Assembly: GCA_933228675.1 (NCBI GenBank)
Contig: OW121741.1
Span: 116,686,834 to 116,750,833, forward strand
DNA length: 64,000 nucleotides
From: Stomorhina lunata
Lineage: Eukaryota; Arthropoda; Insecta; Diptera; Rhiniidae
Direction: 5' to 3'
The notes beneath the pieces are model-generated. The model was not told where the DNA came from. It did no database searches and was given only the letters and a program-made list of their open reading frames with translations. This document shows positions 56,835-64,000 of this stretch, one piece after another. Every line of letters begins with the position of its first letter. Position 1 is the stretch's first letter. A program made the translations under genes and the position numbers.

Positions 56835-58172
56835 ATATTTTTTTCAAAATTTCCTATAAATAGTAAATTTTTGAAAAATTTCCTCTAAAAAAAAGAAAAT
56901 TTTTTAAAAATTTCCTATAATTAAAAATTTTTTGAAAAATTTCCTATAAACAATAAATTTTTGAAAAATTTCCTATAATTAAAAAATTTTTGAAAAATTT
57001 CCTATAAATGTAAATTTAAAAAAAATTTCCTATAAAATGCAAATTTTTGAAAAAATTGCTATAATTAAAAAATTTTTGGAAAATTTCCTATAATTAAAAA
57101 TTTTTTGAAAAATTTCCTATAAATAGTAAATTTTAAAAAATTTCCTATAAAATGCAAATTTTTGAAAAAATTAATATAATTAAAAAATTTTCAGAAAATT
57201 TTCTATAATTAAAAAATTTTTGGAAAATTTTCTATAATTAAAAAATTTTTGAAAAATTTCCTATAAATAGTAAATTTTTGCAAATTTTTCTCTAAAAATA
57301 GTAAATTTTAAAAAATTTCCTGTAAATAGTAAATTTTTTAAAAATTTCCTATAATTAAAAATTTTTTGAAAAATTTCCTATAAATAGTTAATTTAAATAA
57401 ATTTCCTATAAAATTTTTGGAAAATTTCCTATAATTAAAAAATTTTTGAAAAATTTCCTATAAATAGTAAATTTTAAAAAATTTCCTATAAAGTGCAAAA
57501 TTTTGAAAAAATTAATATAATTAAAAAAATTTTTAAAATTTGCTATAATTACAAAATTTTTGGAAAATTTCCTATAATTAAAAAATTTTTAAAAAATTTC
57601 CTATAAATAGTAAATTTTTGAAAAATTTCCTATAAATAGTAAATTTTTGAAAAATTTTCCTACAAAAAGTAAATTTTTGAAAAATTTCCCTTAAATAGTA
57701 AATTTTTGAAAAATTTTCTATAAATATTAAATTTTTGAAAAATTTCTATAAATATTAAATTTTCGAAAAATTTCCTATAAATATTAAATTTTTGAAAAAT
57801 TTCCAAATTTTGAAAATTTTCTTACAAATAGTAAATTTTTGAAAAATTTCCTATAAACAGTAAAATTTTGAAAAATTTTCTATAAATAGGAAATTTTTGA
57901 AAAATTATAAATAGTAAATTTTTGTCAAATTTTCTATAAATAGTGAATTTATGAAAAATTTCCTATAAATAGTAAATTTTTTAAAAATTTTCTATAAATA
58001 GCAAATTTTTGAAAAATTTCCTGTTTGAAAAATTTCTTATAATAAACAAATTTTTAAAAAATTTCCTATAATTAAAAAATTTTTCAAAATTTTTCATATA
58101 AATAGTAAATTTTTGAAAAATTTCCTATAAGTGGTAAAATTTTGAAAAATTTCCTATAAATGTAAAATTCAT
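56835..58172 (-). repeat. 29-bp AT-rich array, minus orientation
   Basis: About 46 units of CCTATAAATAGTAAATTTTTG plus AAAAATTT, mixed with a subtype in which ATAAATAGTA is replaced by ATAATTAAAA (56920-57600). The alternation gives an irregular multi-unit pattern that recurs about 56990-57170 and 57450-57540. Confidence 0.94.
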
Positions 58173-59509
58173 AAAAATATCTTCAAAGAGCATTTATTTG
58201 CTCAAATATTTGTTGTTCCTAACAAAACTTTTAAAAGGCAAACTTTTTGTTCAACAATTCTTGTTGACTTATTTTGCTAAAATTCATTCTAATAGATCTC
58301 TTTGAATACAAACAATATCCTCTTAAATTCTTCAAATATTTTGTATTCGTTTTATTAACTGGCATTTTGCTCTCGAGTCTAATCAATTTCCATTACATTA
58401 AAGTCAAATCTAAATGTTCGCATCAAAATGTTCAAATTCTGGGAAATTGTAATCCCATTAAAGCAAATAAAACAGGCTCGATTAAATAATCATTTTTTCA
58501 TCGTCATTTCGCAAGGAAATTGTGCCAAAAATTACCAAATACTTTTTCCTATCGAAGACAAGACTTGAGTGACACTTTTTGTGCTATCGTTCGAAGAAGA
58601 GATGAAGAAGATAAACTCAACATAACAATTTCATAAGTTAAAGTATAAAAATTAATGTTTTGTTAATTTTAACAACCGACATCATGTATTTTTGGATTTT
58701 CTTCTATTTTTTTTTGCAGACTTTGATTATGTATGCGGAATAAGTAAAATGAATTTAACAGGAACTAAAGTAGTGATAGCAGAGGAAGGGTAGGGATAAC
58801 AGTACAGAAACTTTTTCGAAAATTTATCCTGTTTGGGTGAAAACCGTTTTTTTGGAATAAAAAGGCACAAGTTTCCGAAAAAACTGCTCTAGACAGAACA
58901 AAACTAGCAAAATGTTGAACTTTATTTTACAATGCGTAAAATGAATGAAGATGCTGAATGCTGAACAAACACTTCTGTTCTTTAGTCTTCCTTCCAAACA
59001 TTGACAATGCAATGATGCCGTCAACACAACTTTAATGAACCCAGTAGTTCCAAATTCAAGTAATAAAACTTGGAGTTATGTGTCTAAATCTGGCAATGTC
59101 ACTTACTTTGATGTTAAGTCTACAATTTTGAACTGCAGGTTACAAATAATTCTTTATGTATGTATGCGTGCATAACTTCATATACATACACTTGCACAAA
59201 CTGTCGAAAACTTCACGAATGGACGTGATGTGAAAATTTGTTTCTCAAAAAAAAAAAATTTCCCAAAAATAAAAACACTAACTAAAACGTGACTAAAATT
59301 TCAATTTGGCAAATGAATTGTAAAGACGAAAAACATGGACTCAGAGACTGAGTCAGGAGCTGTCTCATATCTGTAACTTAAAACGAAACGGGAAACTAAA
59401 AGAGTTGGTAGGGAGGAAAATTTATAAAACTAAATAAAATGAAAGAATAATGAAGGATGATGAGATATTTTAACCAAAGCACAGTGCTTCGACCACTGGA
59501 CAAAATTAT
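58173..59509. other. Spacer, no gene seen
   Basis: About 1.3 kb. A 71-codon frame at 58274-58489 (hydrophobic start, then Lys-rich) has no recognisable family. No other feature. Confidence 0.55.
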
Positions 59510-60416
59510 ACTAAATTTTCAAAAATTTACTATTCTTAGGAAATTTTTCAAAAATTTTAAATTTTAGGAAATTTAAAAAAAAAACGATTTATAGGAAATT
59601 TTTCAGAAATTTACTATTATTAGGGAATTTTCCAAAAATTTACTTTTTATAGGAAATTTTTCAAAAATTTACTATTTTTAGGAAATTTTTCAAAAATTTA
59701 CTATTTGTAGGAAATTTTTCAAAAATTTACTATTTTTAGGAAATTTTTCAAAATTTACTATTATTAGGAAAATTTTCAAAAATTTACTGTTTTTAGGAAA
59801 TTTTTCAAAAATTTACTATTTTTAGGAAATTTTTCAAAAATTTGCTATTTTTAGGAAATTTTTCAAAAATTTACTATTATTAGGAAAATTTTCAAAAACT
59901 AAGTATTTTTAGAAAAGATTTCAAAAATTTACTATTTTGAGGAAATTTAAAAAAAAATAACAATTTTTAAAATTTTTAAAAAACTCAATTATTTATAGAA
60001 ATTCTCTAAAAATTTAGTATCTAGAGGATATTTAAAATTTAGAGGAAATTTTTCAAAAATTTACTATATATGGAATTTTTTTAAAAGTATCATTTTTTTT
60101 AAATTTACTAATAAAAGGAAATTTTTCAGAAATTAACTTTTTATAAGAAATTATTTATAGGAAATTTTTCAAAAACTTACTATTTTTAGGAAATTTTTCA
60201 AAAATTTACTTATTAAAGGAAATTTTTTGAAAATTTACTATTTTTAATAAATTTTTAAAAAATTTACTAATTTTAGGAAATTTTTCAAAAATTTACTCTT
60301 TATAGGAAATTTTTAAAGTTTTTTATTTTTAGGAAATTTTTCAAAAACTTACTATTTATAGGGAATTTTTCAAAAATTTACTATTTTTAGAATTTTTTTA
60401 AAAAATTTGCTATTTT
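59510..60416 (+). repeat. 29-bp AT-rich array, left of a mini-me-like element
   Basis: About 30 units of AGGAAATTTTTCAAAAATTT plus ACTATTTTT (often without the TA before AGG). The right edge runs straight into the element at 60417. The array family resumes at 63039. Confidence 0.94.
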
Positions 60417-60547
60417 TATACCCTTCACCAATAGGTGAAAGGGTATTATAAGTTTTTGATTCCGTTTGTAATTTTTTAAAAAATTTGCTATTTTTATACC
60501 CTTCACCAATAGGTGAAAGGGTATTATAAGTTTGTGATTCCGTTTGT
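60392..60547 (+). repeat. 78-bp tandem duplication of the element's left end
   Basis: The left-end hairpin (CTTCACCAATAGGTGAAAGG) and about 55 flanking bases occur twice, 78 bp apart, with one T/G change (AGTTTTTGATT against AGTTTGTGATT). Each copy includes about 25 bp of array sequence, so the duplication followed insertion into the array. Confidence 0.9.
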
Positions 60548-60626
60548 AATTTTTTTATTAGTGATCTAGACCCCATAAAAATTATACCGATCGACTCAGA
60601 ATCGGGAGGAGAATCGATTAAGCGAT

Positions 60627-60630
60627 GTCC

Positions 60631-60692
<62 letters not shown>

Positions 60693-60700
60693 CTGTCTGT
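60627..60700 (+). repeat. (GTCT)n microsatellite
   Basis: About 18 units of GTCT with one or two GTCC, next to AAGCGAT, at the fixed place seen in the related elements. Confidence 0.95.
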
Positions 60701-61467
60701 TGAAATCAAGTTTCTGAAGCCCCTGGAGGATGGACTTACATAAATTATATATCAGATTTTAGGAAATTCTCCCGCAATGAACGCTATTAAATTTCATTAA
60801 AATCGGTTTATAAACACCGAAAATATCGAAAAAATACCAAAAATTAGACGAAAATTTTAAAATTTTTGATTGAAACACACTTTTAAATAACAAGAGAAAA
60901 AAGATACTACTGGTGTACATGTGATAATATGTTATATATCAGATTGTAGGAAATACTTTCCCAAAGCACTCTATAAAATTTTATCAAAATCGGTCCATAA
61001 ACAACTGAGATATCGCCAAAACACTGAATTTGATGTATCGCAAATTGCCCAAAGTACACATTAGAGAATGTTTGTTGAAAAAATTAAATGCAGAAATAGG
61101 AAAAACTATCCTCCTTTAGTACGGACCTACATAAATTTTATATCAAATTTTAGGAAATTCCCCCACCAAGCACGTTATTAAATTTTATCAAAAGCGGTCT
61201 ATAAACAATTGAGATATCGCCATAACACTACATTTGATGTACAGCAAATTGCCCAAAGTACGTGTCTAAGAAATTTTGTTTACATTTTGTAAGTATTGTT
61301 TCAGCGATATCTCAGGTGTTTATGGACCGATTGTGATGAAATTTGACATCGTTCTTTATGGGAGGATTTTCTAAAATCTGATATATATACTCCACAAATC
61401 TGATTATGAATACCATTCAAATTGTACCGATCAACTCAGAATCGGCACAAGAATCGATTTCGCGACC

Positions 61468-61545
61468 TCCGTCCGTCCGTCTGTTTGTTTGTCCGTCCGT
61501 CTACATGTCCGTCCGTCTACCTGTCTGTCCTTTTTTCTGTTGTAG
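61468..61545 (+). repeat. (GTCC/GTCT)n microsatellite, second module
   Basis: CCGTCCGTCCGTCTG with TTTG and ACAT interruptions, preceded by CAACTCAGAATCGG as in the first module about 840 bp to the left. Confidence 0.9.
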
Positions 61546-63038
61546 TCAAGTTTTTGGAGCTCCTGTTTTGTCGATATCTCAGATGTTTATTTTGATGATT
61601 ATCAGGGGATTATCTAAATCCTGATGCATTCTGTAATTTGTGGTAGATATAATTTAGCGTTTAAGCGATGGTGTTTTGATCGACAATGTTGAAATTCAGG
61701 GTGGGACAATTCAGGAGCTCCACAAATCTGGTTTTAGCAGACAGACACACTGCATTTATCTTAATTTTGTGTCTGACTTTTGAACATTATGATAACATTT
61801 GAGAATGTATTAGCTAATTACATGATATCCGTTCAAAACCTACATATGTATGTAAGTATCTCACATATCAACAAAAATTTAAATTTTTTTATTTGCAATT
61901 GGGAGAAATCCGTTCACGTTTGACAATTGATCCCGTATAACTTCGCCTAAGGCAATCTCTTAGTAGCTAATAAATGACAAATTATAACAGATACGATGAT
62001 GACATTTAGTATAAAGACGTTGTACAATATTGATATTCAGGACAATAGTGCCTAAAATAAACTTTCTAGAGGGACAACATTTGACAAAAGTATTTCTGAT
62101 CTCTTGAAAAGTTCGATATTGAAAATGGGCGAGCTCTATTCACATTTAGTGAAATCTCCCATATAAACCCGACCGGGAATCGATTTAATGCTGATAAATT
62201 AAATCACATTAAAATTGCACAAAGAACTAGAGCAAAACTTTCCAAACATCCATCGGACAGATCGAAAGAACTATACATCCCAAATATTATTGATGAAGTG
62301 TTCATTTTAATTAATTAACTAACTTCAAATTAATAAGTAAACTTTTCCGACAAAGCTGATAACCATCCATTCAAAAGCTATATATTTCACGTATGTATCT
62401 AAAACTAAGAGTGTATACCCTATAATTTTAAGGCTTATCATTGTTAAAGCTTTGACCTAAATCAGTCCGCTAACTTCAGAGTTTTACTTAACTAATCAAG
62501 AACTTTTACTAGTTGGATAATTCGTACGAATTAAAGTGCACAACCTTCACTGGGCACTGTGTTTTCGGGTTGCATGCCAGAATACTTAAACTTCATCAAA
62601 TCGATGTGCTATTGCAAATCTAAGGGCATCTACATTTTAAAGCATCTTTTCTGCATGGTTTATCTGGTCTATCGAACTTTATTAAATGTTCGTAAAATAT
62701 GTGTCTATTTTATTTCGAAGCTACTTGCTGGCTTAAATATGCATTCTCTACTTGTAGTCTAGTAATCATTATCTTTCACAAAGGGACCACTTTAGAACCC
62801 AAGTGAAGCTTCCCTAGACATCAGCCACCTGCCCAACCTAACCTTTGGGTGCATAACTATTCTAGATGATGACGCCACCGAAAAGGTTTTCGTTTTCCGA
62901 CTCTTAATTTTAAAGACTCTTTGCATATAATACTAGTATAACCAAATACTGCTACGAATTACATTAAGTACTTTTGGAACACCATTGGTGAAGGGTATCC
63001 AAGATTCGGCAAAGCCGAATATACCACTCTTACTTGTT

Positions 63039-64000
63039 AGGTATATTTTAAAAATTTACTATTTATAGGAAATTTTTTTAAAATTTACTATTTCTAGAAA
63101 ATTTTCAAAAATTTACTATTTACAAAAAATTTTTTAAAAATTTACTATTTTTGGAAATTTTTGAAAAATTTACAAGTTATATGAAATTTCCTATAAAAAG
63201 TAAATCTTTGAAAAAATTCTTATTATTTATAGGAAATTTTTGAAAAAATTACTATTTCCTATAAAAATTAAATGTTTGAAAAAATTCCTATAAACAGTAA
63301 ATTTTTGAAACATTTCCTATAAATAGTAAATTTTTTAAAAATTTCCTATAAAGTGTAAGTTTTTAAAAATTTGCTTTGAAAAGAAAATTTTTGAAAATTT
63401 TCCCTTAAAAAGAAAATTTTTGAAAAAATTTCCTATAAAAAGTAAATTTTTGAAAAATTTCCTATAAAAAGTAAAGTTAAAGTTTATAAAAAGTAAATTT
63501 TTAAAAAATATTTTATAAAAAGTAGATATTTAAAAATGTTCCTATAAAAAGTAAATTTTTGAAAAAATTCCAATAAAAAGTAAGTTTTTGAAAAATTTTT
63601 TATAGAAGTAAATTTTTAAAAAATTTCCTATAAAAAGTATTTGTTTTAAATATTTCCTTTAAAAAGTAAGATATTAAAAAATTTCCTATAAAAGTAAATT
63701 TAAAAAAAAAATTTCCTATCAAAAGTAAGTTTTCGAAAAATTTTCTATAGATGTAAATTTTTAAAAAATTTCCTATAAAAAGTATATTTTTTAAACATTT
63801 CCTATAAAAAGTAAGATATTAAAAAATTTCCTATAAAAGTAAGTTTTAGAAAAATTTCCTATCAAAAGTAAGTTTTCGAAAAATTTCCTATTAATAGTAT
63901 ATTTTTGAAAAATTTCCTATAACAAGTAAATTTTTGAAAATTTTCCTATAAAAAGAAATTTTCCTATATAAAAAGAAAAAAAATTTCCTATAAAAAGTAA
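63039..64000. repeat. 29-bp AT-rich array, running off the window
   Basis: Units of AGGAAATTTTTTAAAAATTTA in plus orientation to about 63170, then a switch to minus orientation (CCTATAAAAAGTAAATTTTTG) to the end of the window. Units are degenerate, 26 to 31 bp. The array continues beyond 64000. Confidence 0.92.

Larger units (their letters stand above)
60417..63038 (+). mobile_element. Mini-me/Helentron-like element inserted in a 29-bp array
   Basis: The left end is TATACCCTTCACC-AATA-GGTGAAAGGGTA, a clean hairpin, followed by TGATTCCGTTTGTAATTT. A (GTCT)n tract is at 60627-60700. The right end is GGTGAAGGGTATCCAAGATT, then a CGGC-AAA-GCCG hairpin and CTCTTACTTGTT. A module around CGACTCAGAATCGG followed by a GTCC/GTCT tract occurs twice (60588-60700 and 61430-61545), so this may be two merged copies. 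The region 61860-62170 resembles the body of the 51928 element. No Rep or helicase frame is seen. Confidence 0.65.

Noticed and set aside
22640..63000. CRISPR-like regular repeats
   Set aside because: Arrays are direct tandem satellites with no unique spacers, in a eukaryote-like genome.

Overview
The window looks like repeat-dominated, AT-rich DNA from a higher fly, probably a calyptrate such as a blow fly or muscid. The evidence is the base composition, mini-me/DINE-1-like elements with (GTCY)n tracts, APE-type non-LTR retrotransposons, and many TIR elements. I found no host protein-coding gene, tRNA or rRNA that I can support. It could be intergenic, intronic or heterochromatic. The species is inference only.

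Layout. From 1 to about 21.3 kb the dominant feature is a 12-bp satellite (unit TCTATGTCTTAG) in five blocks: 1169-2660, 10140-13611, 16126-18357, 18747-19030 and 20520-21340. One block is split by a 5'-truncated R1/LOA-type LINE on the minus strand (13612-16125) whose RT reading frame is still open. Another is split by a 389-bp TIR element (18358-18746). Between blocks lie a mini-me/Helentron-like element (4212-7092) with an RTE-like LINE relic inside it, a 500-bp fold-back (7322-7822) and a possible MITE.

From 22.6 to 64 kb the window is mostly short-period AT-rich satellite, in about a dozen blocks and in both orientations. The unit is 29 or 31 bp and nearly always contains one of two palindromic cores, AAATTTTT-S-AAAAATTT or TTTTCTATAGAAAA. 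Between or inside these arrays sit: a non-autonomous hAT element with a perfect 8-bp TSD (47802-50356); a long-TIR, Mutator-like element with a 9-bp TSD, carrying a 140-bp palindrome and a degenerate RING-finger fragment (42963-44373); three more mini-me/Helentron-like elements (44386-46722 minus, 51928-54077, 60417-63038); and an RTE-like LINE fragment with a 12-bp TSD inside a 130-bp tandem repeat (44580-45423).

How the parts relate. The window is a record of nested insertion and satellite turnover. The arrays grow by unit multiples: there is a 1612-bp (52 x 31) duplication in one array and a roughly 2.2-kb duplicated segment of the 12-bp array on both sides of the R1-type LINE. Mobile elements land in the arrays and split them. 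The long repetitive open frames seen in the 12-bp arrays (VLVY and CLSL repeats) arise because the period is divisible by three, and are not genes.
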